Source: Euryarchaeota archaeon UBA58
GTDB taxonomy: Archaea; Thermoplasmatota; Poseidoniia; Poseidoniales; Thalassarchaeaceae
Assembly (NCBI GenBank): GCA_002498525.1
Contig: DAHR01000001.1
Coordinates: forward strand, 1,303 to 31,543
Length of the DNA: 30,241 bases
Reading direction: 5' to 3'
Positions 1 to 7,990 of the stretch are shown one piece after another. Within the stretch, counting starts at the first letter, position 1, and every line of letters begins with the position of its first letter. The position numbers and the translations under genes are program-made. The notes under the pieces are model-generated. The model ran no database searches. It was not told where the DNA came from and was given only the letters and a program-made list of their open reading frames with translations.

Positions 1-215
1 GGTGCATCTTCGAGGCCGAATGGTAGTCGATTGGAGTCGACGACCGAATCACTGTCGGCGAGGCCGAATGGCAGCTCGATCTCGGCCTCAGTTTCAATCT
101 CCAAGTCGGTTGAGGTTGCACCGGAGGGTGATGACTTATCGTGAGTATTCGACCCACACAGAGGACATGGGCCGCTCCGGCTGAGTATCATGTGACAGAC
201 CTCGCACTCCTGCAT
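1..215 (-). CDS. Zinc-ribbon protein, N-terminal part (runs off left edge)
   Basis: On the minus strand an ATG at 215 opens a frame that stays open to the window edge, giving 71 residues. The product starts MQECEVCHMILSR and carries two Cys pairs (C4/C7 and C17/C20, the second in a CPLCG knuckle), the pattern of a small treble-clef or zinc-ribbon module. It is followed by an acidic, Ser/Thr-rich linker. The pentapeptide LPFGL occurs twice, at about residues 49-53 and 65-69, so a short repeat unit may continue outside the window. A weak GAGG lies about 11 nt before the ATG and an AT-rich box lies near 267-276. The family is not recognised and the C-terminal part is missing, so no function is proposed. 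Confidence 0.6.
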   Translation of the reverse strand, partial: MQECEVCHMILSRSGPCPLCGSNTHDKSSPSGATSTDLEIETEAEIELPFGLADSDSVVDSNRLPFGLEDA

Positions 216-311
216 GAGCCACGCTGCCTCGGTTGAGACTTCAGAGTGTCGGAGGAACCTCGATGACGGAATTAAGGGGTGAGATGGGGAATGAATGCAG
301 CTAGTGATTCA

Positions 312-1688
312 TCAGACTGTACTGTACAGAGTACCGTGGAATACGATCATGAATACTGTGGCGACTGTACAGGTGATCAGCATCACCGGCAGACCGACCC
401 TCACCCATTCTGCGGTGGTGATCGGCCGAGGGCCTCTCTCGCTGATTGCGACTGTCATCACATTGGCGCTGGATCCGATTGGAGTTGCGTTGCCCCCGAA
501 GCCAGCCCCCATCGCCAGAGCCCAGAACAGAGGTGCTATGTCGAGTTCGGGGTTGGCCTCTACGATGCTGACGATGACTGGAATCATCGCCGCTGTGAAA
601 GGAATGTTGTCGATGATAGCGCTCGCGATCGCTGATACCCAGATGATTGCAACTGCGAGCATCACCGGATCGCTGCCGAAGTTGTCGAATATCCAGACCG
701 CCAGATCCTCGAGGTATCCCACATTACCAACAGCCCCGACGAGGATGAACAAGCCTGCGAAGAACAAGAGTGCTGACCATTCGATCTTCTCTGTCACTAG
801 ATGCATGAATCCACCTCTCAATTCGTGATCCTGAGGGCGGGCGGCGACGAGCGCGAGTCCTGCACCTGAGAGAGCGATGGCGTGAATCTCGATCTCCAGA
901 CCGAGGAACTCCTTGGCTGAGAACATGCTCACAGTCAGCAGCAGGATGGCGATCGTGGTGTACATCAATTGCTTGTCATCGACTGAATCCCACTCATCCT
1001 CCTCGAGCAGATATTCCACGTTAGCCGGTTTCGAATGAACCCAATCTCGATAATACCAGCGCATGTAACCGAGCGTCGCGACCCAGGCGATCAACGTCAG
1101 AATTCCTAGTTTTAACAAGAATCCATTGAAGCCGAATGTTGATTCAAGGCCGAGATTGGCGGCTTCTGCTGCGATCATCACGTTCGGAGGATCGCCGACC
1201 ATCGAAGCAACGCCGCCGGTGTCCGATAGAATCGCCTCAGCGAGCAGAGGGGGAATGGGATTTATCTCCATCTTGTTGCAGATCTTCAAGGTCACAGGAG
1301 CAATGATTATGATCGCGGTGACATTGTCGATGAGCAGAGAGATCAGCGTAGTGAAGGTGCCGAGAAGGACGATGAGTTTCCATGGGTCGCCGCCACTCAT
1401 TTTGGCTGCTTTGATGGCGATGAATTCGAAGAATCCGGACAACTCCAGAATGGCGGCGAAGACCATCATTCCCATAAGCAGGCCGATTACCTCGAACTCG
1501 ATCCACCCCAGCATCGTATGTTCGAGAGAAGAATCGTGCGCGAGAGTGAAAACACCGGTCGAATGGCCGTAAATCAAGAGCACTACAGAGCCGAACCAGG
1601 CTGCTATTGTTCGGTGGAGTGATTCGGAGAGGATGAGGATGAAAGAGACCGCGAAAATGGCTAGCACGACCTGCTCTTGACTAATCAT
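312..1688 (-). CDS. ArsB/NhaD-type ion transporter (IT superfamily permease)
   Basis: This 458-residue polytopic membrane protein of the ion-transporter superfamily (ArsB, NhaD, P protein, SLC13) probably exchanges Na+ or another ion for protons, or exports an anion. The two inverted halves are visible. The first has DNVTA (121-125) followed by GDPPNVM (165-171). The second has DNIPFTAAM followed by GGNATPIGSSANV. These re-entrant-loop signatures are typical of the family. Hydrophobic stretches fill almost the whole chain, with one acidic loop near the middle (EYLLEEDEWDS). I chose the ATG at 1688 rather than the upstream 1745 start because a TATA-like box at 1711-1720 lies about 26 nt upstream, which would make the mRNA leaderless. 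The substrate cannot be decided from sequence: the motifs resemble NhaD/P-protein more than classical ArsB. Confidence 0.88.
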   Translation of the reverse strand: MISQEQVVLAIFAVSFILILSESLHRTIAAWFGSVVLLIYGHSTGVFTLAHDSSLEHTMLGWIEFEVIGLLMGMMVFAAILELSGFFEFIAIKAAKMSGGDPWKLIVLLGTFTTLISLLIDNVTAIIIIAPVTLKICNKMEINPIPPLLAEAILSDTGGVASMVGDPPNVMIAAEAANLGLESTFGFNGFLLKLGILTLIAWVATLGYMRWYYRDWVHSKPANVEYLLEEDEWDSVDDKQLMYTTIAILLLTVSMFSAKEFLGLEIEIHAIALSGAGLALVAARPQDHELRGGFMHLVTEKIEWSALLFFAGLFILVGAVGNVGYLEDLAVWIFDNFGSDPVMLAVAIIWVSAIASAIIDNIPFTAAMIPVIVSIVEANPELDIAPLFWALAMGAGFGGNATPIGSSANVMTVAISERGPRPITTAEWVRVGLPVMLITCTVATVFMIVFHGTLYSTV

Positions 1689-1710
1689 GACGCCGCCACA
1701 AACAAGACCT

Positions 1711-1720
1711 CTAAATAAGT
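1711..1720 (-). promoter_or_regulatory. TATA box of the transporter gene
   Basis: On the minus strand the sequence reads ACTTATTTAG, centred about 26-27 nt before the ATG at 1688. That is the archaeal TATA-to-start-site distance, so transcription probably begins at or next to the start codon (leaderless mRNA). No Shine-Dalgarno sequence precedes this ATG. Confidence 0.5.
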
Positions 1721-1761
1721 GACCATCGAATGTTGTAGGGAGCAAGTCGGATTCGACTCAG

Positions 1762-2037
1762 TCAACCGACGCCGGACCAGAACACAGCGACGTTTCCGCG
1801 TTGAAGAACCAAAGTGGAGTCAGTTGCTGTAGCAAGCATCTCGAAGAGTTCGCTGCGCTCGGCTGAGCCGACTGTCACTCCACGATTCGCTTTGATCTTG
1901 ACCAGATTCCGTTTGGAGAGCTGATCAATGAGCTCGGAGACCACTGAATCGGTCACGCCTCCATGTCCGATCCGCACCGTAATCGCGATGTCATCTCCAT
2001 TGGCTCTGCTGCGAACATCAGCGGGTATGCCCCCCAT
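1762..2037 (-). CDS. yhbY: YhbY-family (CRM domain) RNA-binding protein
   Basis: A 91-residue protein that is essentially a single CRM/YhbY domain, an RNA-binding fold associated with pre-ribosomal particles in bacteria and with splicing factors in plants. The signatures are IRIGHGGVTDSVVSELIDQL, the following KRNLVKIKANRG segment (the family's basic helix region, K-x-K) and the C-terminal strand TLVLQRGNVAVFW. The ATG directly follows the TGA of the RNase P gene (TGAATG). A strong GGAGGTG at 2044-2050 sits 6 nt before it, inside the upstream gene, which implies translational coupling. It is the last gene of the adk-rnp4-yhbY operon. Pairing of this gene with the RNase P subunit occurs in other archaea and suggests a shared role in RNA maturation. 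The length is normal for the family. Confidence 0.88.
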   Translation of the reverse strand: MGGIPADVRSRANGDDIAITVRIGHGGVTDSVVSELIDQLSKRNLVKIKANRGVTVGSAERSELFEMLATATDSTLVLQRGNVAVFWSGVG

Positions 2038-2367
2038 TCATTCCACCTCCCCTGTGCTCATACATCGTCTACGGACTCCACCACATGTGAGGCAGGTTGT
2101 GATTCTGTAGCCATTTTTTATTCGAACTCTGGCATTTCTTCCCGGCACGAGTGCGGCTTCACAAGAGCGGCAGATGAGAGTCGAGATAGAGGCATCTGGG
2201 CGCGAGCCGTGTCGCTTCGAGGTGCGCAGGATGTCTCTGGCAGCGATGTCCGCGACATCGATGTCAGAGTGGACATTCTCAGTCAGAACATCCGATAGGT
2301 GCCCGATCGCATCGGCCGCTCGAAGCCTTCGCCGTCTCGCATCCTTTCGGGAACCTCCTCGACCCAT
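2038..2367 (-). CDS. rnp4: RNase P protein component 4 (Rpr2/Rpp21)
   Basis: A 109-residue subunit of archaeal RNase P, the ribonucleoprotein that removes 5' leaders from pre-tRNAs; with Rpp29 it supports substrate recognition. The N-terminus is strongly basic (KDARRRRLRAADAIGHL), as in the helical half of the Rpr2 family. The C-terminal half has the zinc ribbon formed by C66/C69 (CRSC) and C92/C95 (CLTC), followed by RRRCM. Size and arrangement match archaeal Rnp4. The start at 2367 is supported by GAGGTGG at 2372-2378, which overlaps the stop codon of adk. It overlaps functionally with yhbY downstream through a TGAATG junction, so the two are translationally coupled. Confidence 0.87.
   Translation of the reverse strand: MGRGGSRKDARRRRLRAADAIGHLSDVLTENVHSDIDVADIAARDILRTSKRHGSRPDASISTLICRSCEAALVPGRNARVRIKNGYRITTCLTCGGVRRRCMSTGEVE
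2044..2050 (-). promoter_or_regulatory. Shine-Dalgarno of yhbY
   Basis: GGAGGTG on the minus strand, 6 nt before the yhbY ATG and inside the last codons of rnp4. It fixes the yhbY start at 2037 and points to coupled translation. Confidence 0.7.
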
Positions 2368-2371
2368 GCAT

Positions 2372-2378
2372 CCACCTC
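2372..2378 (-). promoter_or_regulatory. Shine-Dalgarno of rnp4
   Basis: GAGGTGG on the minus strand, overlapping the adk TGA and ending 4 nt before the rnp4 ATG at 2367. It supports that start and a coupled adk-rnp4 message. Confidence 0.65.
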
Positions 2379-3003
2379 AGGCAAGTCCACGAACTACAGT
2401 CTCGACAGCAGCTGCGACCTCGTCGATAGAATGGTCACCATCAATGCTGACTAGCAAGTCACGTTCGCCGTACCAAGCGGCGAGTGGAGCGGTTTGTTCG
2501 TGATAAGCGGCCAGACGCGCGAGCACAGTCTCCTCATTGTCGTCCGGGCGTTGAATGAGTCGACTGACGATTTCTGGGGGAGCCGGATTGAAATTGACAT
2601 GGTAGATTCCACCGGTCTCAGGATCCATTCGACGCCCGACGATTCGCTCGACTATCGCAGAATCTGGAACTTCGATTGAAATCACAGCGACTACATTGGC
2701 GATTGCCTCGAGCGACTCCGCTTGGCGAATCGTCCGAGGGAAACCATCGAAGAGAACCCCTGCCGATGCATCGGCCTCGGTCAATCTCTCTTCGATGAGG
2801 CCGATGATCACAGAATCAGGCACGAGCAATCCAGCATCCATGTATTCCTTCGCTTCCATTCCCATCCCAGTTTCGGCCTTGACTGCGGCTCGCAGCATGT
2901 CTCCAGTCGACACCTGAGGTTTACCAGTCAGGTCGACGATCAGACCAGCTTGAGTCCCCTTGCCTGCGCCCGGTGGGCCGAACAGGACAAGCGAACCGCT
3001 CAT
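2377..3003 (-). CDS. adk: Adenylate kinase, bacterial-type
   Basis: A 208-residue nucleoside monophosphate kinase that equilibrates ATP + AMP with 2 ADP. The P-loop GPPGAGKGT is at residues 9-17, followed by the AMP-binding segment STGDMLRA, the FDGFPRT motif and a LID region (GRRMDPETGGIYH...NFNPAP, then LIQRPDDNEETVLARL). The LID lacks the zinc-binding cysteines of Gram-positive enzymes. This is the bacterial/eukaryotic Adk architecture, not the trimeric AdkA of many other archaea, which suggests an old transfer. I start at MSGSLVLFG (3003), not the upstream start at 3021, because a TATA box centred near 3029 would place the transcript start at this ATG. It is the first gene of the adk-rnp4-yhbY operon. 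Confidence 0.93.
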   Translation of the reverse strand: MSGSLVLFGPPGAGKGTQAGLIVDLTGKPQVSTGDMLRAAVKAETGMGMEAKEYMDAGLLVPDSVIIGLIEERLTEADASAGVLFDGFPRTIRQAESLEAIANVVAVISIEVPDSAIVERIVGRRMDPETGGIYHVNFNPAPPEIVSRLIQRPDDNEETVLARLAAYHEQTAPLAAWYGERDLLVSIDGDHSIDEVAAAVETVVRGLA

Positions 3004-3024
3004 AGCCTGAGCGGGCCACATTCT

Positions 3025-3035
3025 CGTATTAAGTC
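3025..3035 (-). promoter_or_regulatory. TATA box of adk operon
   Basis: GACTTAATACG on the minus strand, centred about 26 nt upstream of the adk ATG at 3003. The spacing predicts a leaderless or near-leaderless transcript, and no Shine-Dalgarno sequence is present at this ATG, which fits. Confidence 0.5.
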
Positions 3036-3063
3036 AAACGATGTTGAAGTTCGGCTGAGGCTG

Positions 3064-6000
3064 TCAGACATTCTGTTCGTACCAGAGGTGACCATAAGCC
3101 ACCCATTGATCCATCGTCCAGCCATCCGGCAGACCCCCAGGAGGCAGCGGCATTGCACCGGGCGGAACGGGTGGTAGTGAGAGAGATGGTGTGGTGGCGA
3201 CCAGAGCATCTGAAATCTCATCATCGGAGACGGATGTGCTGAGGACCTCTCCCGAAGAACCCGTGTCCATCGCAGCAGCTCGCCTTTCAATCTGGGAACC
3301 AGAATGGAGTGCCGAACCCGTCGGAATGAGTTCCTCTTCAGGCCGGATCGACGATGCTGTGCTACCACGCATTCGGGACATGGCGACACCGAGTCCGACA
3401 AGCGCGAAGAGGAAGATGACTGCCAGCGTCCACTTCGGCAGGCCGAGTCTGACGAGTAGACAACCGATGCCGCTGCAAGAGCTGTCACGAGCCCGGCTGA
3501 CTTCGAGGACGAGGACATCGTCGGTGACGACATTGATCCCTCCCTCATCGGTTGAATTCGCCAGTACGGTGAATGACATCAGCCCTGGCTGAGCCTCATC
3601 ATCAGGGCTGACCGTGACGATGACATCGACCGAGCCGCCTGCGACTATCGAATCGATTGACGACGGCTCGATGCTGATGCGCCAATCTTCCAAGCCTTGG
3701 ATCTCCAGAGTGACTCCAGTATCCACGTTTCCGAGATTCTGCACCGTGATCGTGAACCGGCCCTCAGAGCCGGCATCGATGTTGCTCAAGCTGCTCGATT
3801 CCGGCGCTAACTCGATCCATATCGAAGGAACGACCTCGACGGCGAGTTCGAAGGTGTGGACGACGATGTCCTCACCCGGAGTGGTCGCCTCAAGGATTAT
3901 CGAAACTCGCTCATCGAGAAGGCCGATCGGCAGATTACCCGGCAGTTCGAGACCGATGGTGACCAATGCCTCGCGGTTCATGTCGAGTTCGGCGGGGATG
4001 ATCGACTGGAATCCACCAACCCAGCCTTCGGGCAGGCTGCCGACGGTCCAATCGAGGATCAGTGGGACATTTCCAGCATTCCGAACCCAGACTTCATTCG
4101 TGCCCGTCTGACCTAGGGCTATGCGAATCAGACCATCGTCTGAAGTTTCCAAGGCAGCGACTTCCTGGACTATGAATCGGGTACCATTCGTCATCGTCGG
4201 ACCATCACCAAGAGTAGTGCGAATCGTCAGAGTATTCCTCGTCCCCATCTCGGCATTCATTGGAACGATCATCTCGACGATGACCAGAGCACTGGCGCCG
4301 GCATCGACCGAGAAGGTCAGTGAATCCGTTGAATCCTCACCATCGAAGGATATCTGTGCTGCCCAGGTGTTCAATGCCGAAGACACTGACATCTCGAAAT
4401 ACATCTCGATGTTTCCTTCATTGGACAGCAGAAGCTCAGTGACGACGATGTCGCCATTGAGCACGGCACGATCGTCCGCAAGGGCCATGGCACCCAACAC
4501 ATCACCTTCCGAGTTGTATAGATCAACGCTGAAATCGTGGCTTTCGAAGACTGTGACAACCGCCACTTCGGTCGTCGTCACCGATGCGTCCTGCACTGAG
4601 GTCGTGACGCATGTCACATCCTCTGTGAGACCTGCAGCAGGTTGTCCATCGACTGCCGCTGGTATCCTGACATGGATCGGCAGAGGCAGGAACTGTAACC
4701 TGCTGAGTGGATCCAAGACGACTGAATCCGATTCGCTGCTACCGATGTGTATCCTCCAGCGCTCATCACTGCTGCAGGAGACTGAGTATTGAGTCGGTCC
4801 GTTGCCCGTATTACGAATCGAGAGCGAGTAGGTGGCGAATTCGCCGGGCTCGCCACCAAGGTCGTCGCCGGTACCGGCGAGGATCGTATAGAGTCCTTCG
4901 ACCCTCTCGACGATGGTCGAGAGTCTGATTGTATGAGCGACCGTCGGCGCATTCTTGTCGTACAGATTCAGATCGTTGACGAATGTGCCGGGCAGTGCGT
5001 ATCGCGCGCCAGCTCCATCGGTCAGATCGGCGTCGACATCTTCGAGAGTCAACGTCACGCGGACCGAATCTCCAGCATCGCCGAAAGGAGCCAATTCCCA
5101 AGGTCCGGACTCATTCAGGAGTTTCCACCACTCATCGCGCGGCGCCTGCATGATGCCATTCTCATCAATCCTCTGAACAGGTGTGACCGAGAGTCCGACG
5201 CTGATCGTCTCGGTCCCCTCGTTGGCGAGAACGAGATTGTAAGAGACGAGGCTCCCCGTCCGAGGATCGAGGGTTTGAGTATGTGCAGAATCGAGTTCCG
5301 CCTGATTCGACGGATATGATCCATCTTCCATCAACGGCGTCAATCTGACGCCTATCTGAGTGATTTGAATCGTAATCTGGATCTTGTTGTTATCGACGCC
5401 GATGTTCTCATCGTTGAGTTCGACCACATCGTCGCCGGTGTCGAGTCTCAACTCGAGAAGGTGATCTCCTGTGCTCAGGAAGACGTGAGGGAAAGAGAAG
5501 GAATTCGTCGCACCGCCGGCGAGTGAATTCTGTTGTGATGTGTAAATGATGTTGCCTTCGGTCAGATCTTCGATTTCGACCGAGTACTGGCCAGTCCCCT
5601 TGGCCGCTTGATTCCTCCAAGCCGCCTCGACCAGAATAGTGTCCCCTTGCAGAGGGTTCGACACCGAGGTCGTGAGCGAACCTGCGAAGACAGTCAGATC
5701 GGATGATGTCTCTTCGTGCAGCAGACCAGTCATGACGAGAGCGAAGCCCTGAGTGATTCCACCTGCGTGGCCGACTGTGATCGTCCAGGTTCCACTCTGT
5801 CCAAACCCGATTTTGATGCGCTCGACATTGTTGAGTCCGTCGGTAGACCCTCCGGTTGCAGAGTAGCCATTGGCGAAGACGTTGCCGTGATACACAGTGC
5901 CATCGGGGGCTGTTGCGGTCAAGTCGAGGTCGTTGACCAACTTGACCGCGCTCTGGTTCGATATCGAAGAAGCCTCAGCATCGACCCAGACCAGTGTCAG

Positions 6001-7851
6001 ATCGAATTCCGCAGCATTGTCTACGACGAACGTGTAGACGAAACTGTGACCTGGATCGAGTTGGCGTGAGTCGTCGTATAGCAGATCGAGCGAAGTCGTG
6101 CCCTGCATCGGCGAAATCGAATTAGCCACATCGATCTGCCCCCAACCTTCAGCGGCATTCGGAATATCGGCAGCGCCGAGATCCGTTGCCGCATTGATCA
6201 AAAGGGCCTTGATGAGGTCGGAGCGAGGCTCGTTGATTCCACCCTCTTCACGCAGATGTTGCCGTACCATAGCAACGCCACCAGCGGCAACAGCAGTAGC
6301 CATCGAAGAGCCGTTCAGCGCCATATAGAGAGGTGTTGAGCCGTCATCGTGCAGCGCGGCGGAACAACTGGCACCAGTCGCTGATTCGGCCTCCTCTGCC
6401 CGAGCAGAGCAGATCAGCACACCCGGCGCGACGAGATCCGGCTTAATCCGCCCATCGAGAGTAGCTCCCAACGAAGAGAAACCCGGAACAGCACCAACCG
6501 CATCCGAACCGAGCGAACCCGTGGTGGAAGCCCCAATCGTGAGGACGTTCTTCGCAGTTCCAGGAGGGGTGATCGTGTCGGTGCCATCTGCTCCCAATTC
6601 TCCTGCTGGGAAAAGAACCATGAAGCGTGGATTATCGACGATGAAAGCGTCAGCTGAGCGTGAGTCAGCTGTGTATTCTCCAACCAGATTCTCATTGCCC
6701 CAGGAGTTCGATTGAATGCGCGCGCTGTTCTGCCAGGCGTGCGTGAACATGTCGTAAAGCGAGCCCCAACGCGCAAGAATTCCAGACGAATCGACTTCGA
6801 GTTGGTAGAAGTGGAAAGAAGCCGCAGGAATCATCCCCATCGCCCCCGAATCCCCTGTGCCGTCGCCGAGCAAGGTCGCCGTCACATGAGTGCCGTGTCC
6901 TGAGTTTCGGTCGGCTGCTGAGTTGTCAGGTCCGAATTGGTTGTAAATTCCGCGGACCCGGCCGTCGAAGTCACCGTGATTGGCATCCAAGCCAGTGTCA
7001 GAGATCGCGATGACTTCGCCTGAGCCATTCAGCGTGTTATTGGAATCGACGAATGCCTGTGTGATGCCAGCGATGGCGCTGGCATTCGAATTGAGAATGG
7101 TGATTCTTGATGCTTCTGAAATGTAGAGGATTCTGCCGTCCATCGCCAAGACGGGAATCCAGAACGCACTCACTCCACGAGGCTGGCAGAGGTGAGCGTC
7201 ACATATTCCTCGAGGACCTGTTTGTGTGGAGATCGATTCGAGGTCGGCCTCAAGATCGGAGAGTTCAGAGTCCGAGAGGTCTGCTGCGGGTATCAGATCA
7301 AGATCGACGTTGAGTGAGAGTCGTCCTGCTAAAAGTGCGACATTCGGTGCGACTCGCCATGCGATCGGCATCTCGCCGGCCCATCGGATTTCATCCCTGT
7401 CGTTGAGAATCTTCAGGATGCTTTCGGTATCGCGGCTCGCTGGTATGCGAATGACGAAAGCATCGTCGGGTAGATGATCCGCGATTGAGATGCCAATGTC
7501 TTCGAGAATCGAAGCCACGGTCGTCATATCGGCTGAAGCCGCTTGAACGACGGCATATCCAGTCCGCGTCAAAGCCTTCGAATCGTAGAGAGTCTCGGGG
7601 CCGAGCGGCATCGGCTCACTCAGTGGGTCGAAGCTTCCGTAAGGCGAGTAGATCAAGCCAGTCGTTTGTCGCAATTCATAACTGGATTGGAAGGCATTTG
7701 AAACCGCCCCCCAAGTCGCATCGTCCGCTCTCGAATCGCCATACTTCGCCCCATCGACGTCAGCATCCCCAATCGCCGCCAGAGCAGCGCCACTCCAGCC
7801 ACTCATCATCAGCATCACGAGGGCTGAAACGACGAGTCGTCGGTCATTCAT
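3064..7851 (-). CDS. Giant membrane-anchored subtilisin-like (S8) protease
   Basis: A 1,595-residue secreted serine endopeptidase, probably anchored on the outer face of the cell membrane. An N-terminal signal peptide (about 1-26, LVMLMMSGWSGAALAA) is followed by a propeptide-like region to about 270. The catalytic domain has Asp285 (SDTGLDANHGDF), His319 (NSGHGTHV) and Ser516 (LNGSSMATA). Residues about 595-710 resemble the beta-barrel that follows the catalytic domain in KP-43-type subtilases (KLVNDLDLTATAPDG). About 700 residues of repeated Ig/CARDB/NPCBM-like beta domains follow, then a TM helix at 1474-1491 and a 104-residue cytoplasmic tail ending in GLPDGWTMDQWVAYGHLWY. The position normally held by the oxyanion-hole Asn (AAGN) reads PAGE, with Glu418. 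The start MNDRRLVV gives a proper signal peptide. A role in external protein degradation is likely. Confidence 0.9.
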   Translation of the reverse strand: MNDRRLVVSALVMLMMSGWSGAALAAIGDADVDGAKYGDSRADDATWGAVSNAFQSSYELRQTTGLIYSPYGSFDPLSEPMPLGPETLYDSKALTRTGYAVVQAASADMTTVASILEDIGISIADHLPDDAFVIRIPASRDTESILKILNDRDEIRWAGEMPIAWRVAPNVALLAGRLSLNVDLDLIPAADLSDSELSDLEADLESISTQTGPRGICDAHLCQPRGVSAFWIPVLAMDGRILYISEASRITILNSNASAIAGITQAFVDSNNTLNGSGEVIAISDTGLDANHGDFDGRVRGIYNQFGPDNSAADRNSGHGTHVTATLLGDGTGDSGAMGMIPAASFHFYQLEVDSSGILARWGSLYDMFTHAWQNSARIQSNSWGNENLVGEYTADSRSADAFIVDNPRFMVLFPAGELGADGTDTITPPGTAKNVLTIGASTTGSLGSDAVGAVPGFSSLGATLDGRIKPDLVAPGVLICSARAEEAESATGASCSAALHDDGSTPLYMALNGSSMATAVAAGGVAMVRQHLREEGGINEPRSDLIKALLINAATDLGAADIPNAAEGWGQIDVANSISPMQGTTSLDLLYDDSRQLDPGHSFVYTFVVDNAAEFDLTLVWVDAEASSISNQSAVKLVNDLDLTATAPDGTVYHGNVFANGYSATGGSTDGLNNVERIKIGFGQSGTWTITVGHAGGITQGFALVMTGLLHEETSSDLTVFAGSLTTSVSNPLQGDTILVEAAWRNQAAKGTGQYSVEIEDLTEGNIIYTSQQNSLAGGATNSFSFPHVFLSTGDHLLELRLDTGDDVVELNDENIGVDNNKIQITIQITQIGVRLTPLMEDGSYPSNQAELDSAHTQTLDPRTGSLVSYNLVLANEGTETISVGLSVTPVQRIDENGIMQAPRDEWWKLLNESGPWELAPFGDAGDSVRVTLTLEDVDADLTDGAGARYALPGTFVNDLNLYDKNAPTVAHTIRLSTIVERVEGLYTILAGTGDDLGGEPGEFATYSLSIRNTGNGPTQYSVSCSSDERWRIHIGSSESDSVVLDPLSRLQFLPLPIHVRIPAAVDGQPAAGLTEDVTCVTTSVQDASVTTTEVAVVTVFESHDFSVDLYNSEGDVLGAMALADDRAVLNGDIVVTELLLSNEGNIEMYFEMSVSSALNTWAAQISFDGEDSTDSLTFSVDAGASALVIVEMIVPMNAEMGTRNTLTIRTTLGDGPTMTNGTRFIVQEVAALETSDDGLIRIALGQTGTNEVWVRNAGNVPLILDWTVGSLPEGWVGGFQSIIPAELDMNREALVTIGLELPGNLPIGLLDERVSIILEATTPGEDIVVHTFELAVEVVPSIWIELAPESSSLSNIDAGSEGRFTITVQNLGNVDTGVTLEIQGLEDWRISIEPSSIDSIVAGGSVDVIVTVSPDDEAQPGLMSFTVLANSTDEGGINVVTDDVLVLEVSRARDSSCSGIGCLLVRLGLPKWTLAVIFLFALVGLGVAMSRMRGSTASSIRPEEELIPTGSALHSGSQIERRAAAMDTGSSGEVLSTSVSDDEISDALVATTPSLSLPPVPPGAMPLPPGGLPDGWTMDQWVAYGHLWYEQNV

Positions 7852-7950
7852 GAGGATAGCCGACCGATGAGGGGCTTTTGACCGTTCATGCTGATTGACC
7901 AGAGGTCAAATCGGCTTGTCGACTCGAAGTTCGCCTCGAGATCTTTCCGA

Positions 7951-7986
7951 AGTTCGAAATTCGAATGGTGACGAAAACTTCGAACT
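7951..7986. repeat. Inverted repeat between GAPDH and protease genes
   Basis: AGTTCGAA (7951-7958) and TTCGAACT (7979-7986) form 8-bp arms around a 20-nt spacer, 5 nt past the GAPDH stop codon. It could be part of a 3' end or an operator of the downstream protease. No T-run follows on the minus strand, so an intrinsic terminator is not demonstrated. Confidence 0.35.
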
Positions 7987-7990
7987 CAAC

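Noticed and set aside
295..828. 177-residue plus-strand frame opposite the transporter
   Set aside because: Antisense of a membrane protein with clear IT-superfamily motifs; the complement of hydrophobic codons often stays open.
1745..1758. AGTCG-GATT-CGACT dyad after yhbY as a terminator
   Set aside because: Only 5-bp arms and no T-run on the minus strand; such short dyads are common in TCGA-rich DNA like this.
4121..4792. 223-residue plus-strand frame inside the protease gene
   Set aside because: Ser/Thr/Arg-rich low-information product opposite the beta-domain region; the minus strand encodes a continuous 1,595-residue protein.
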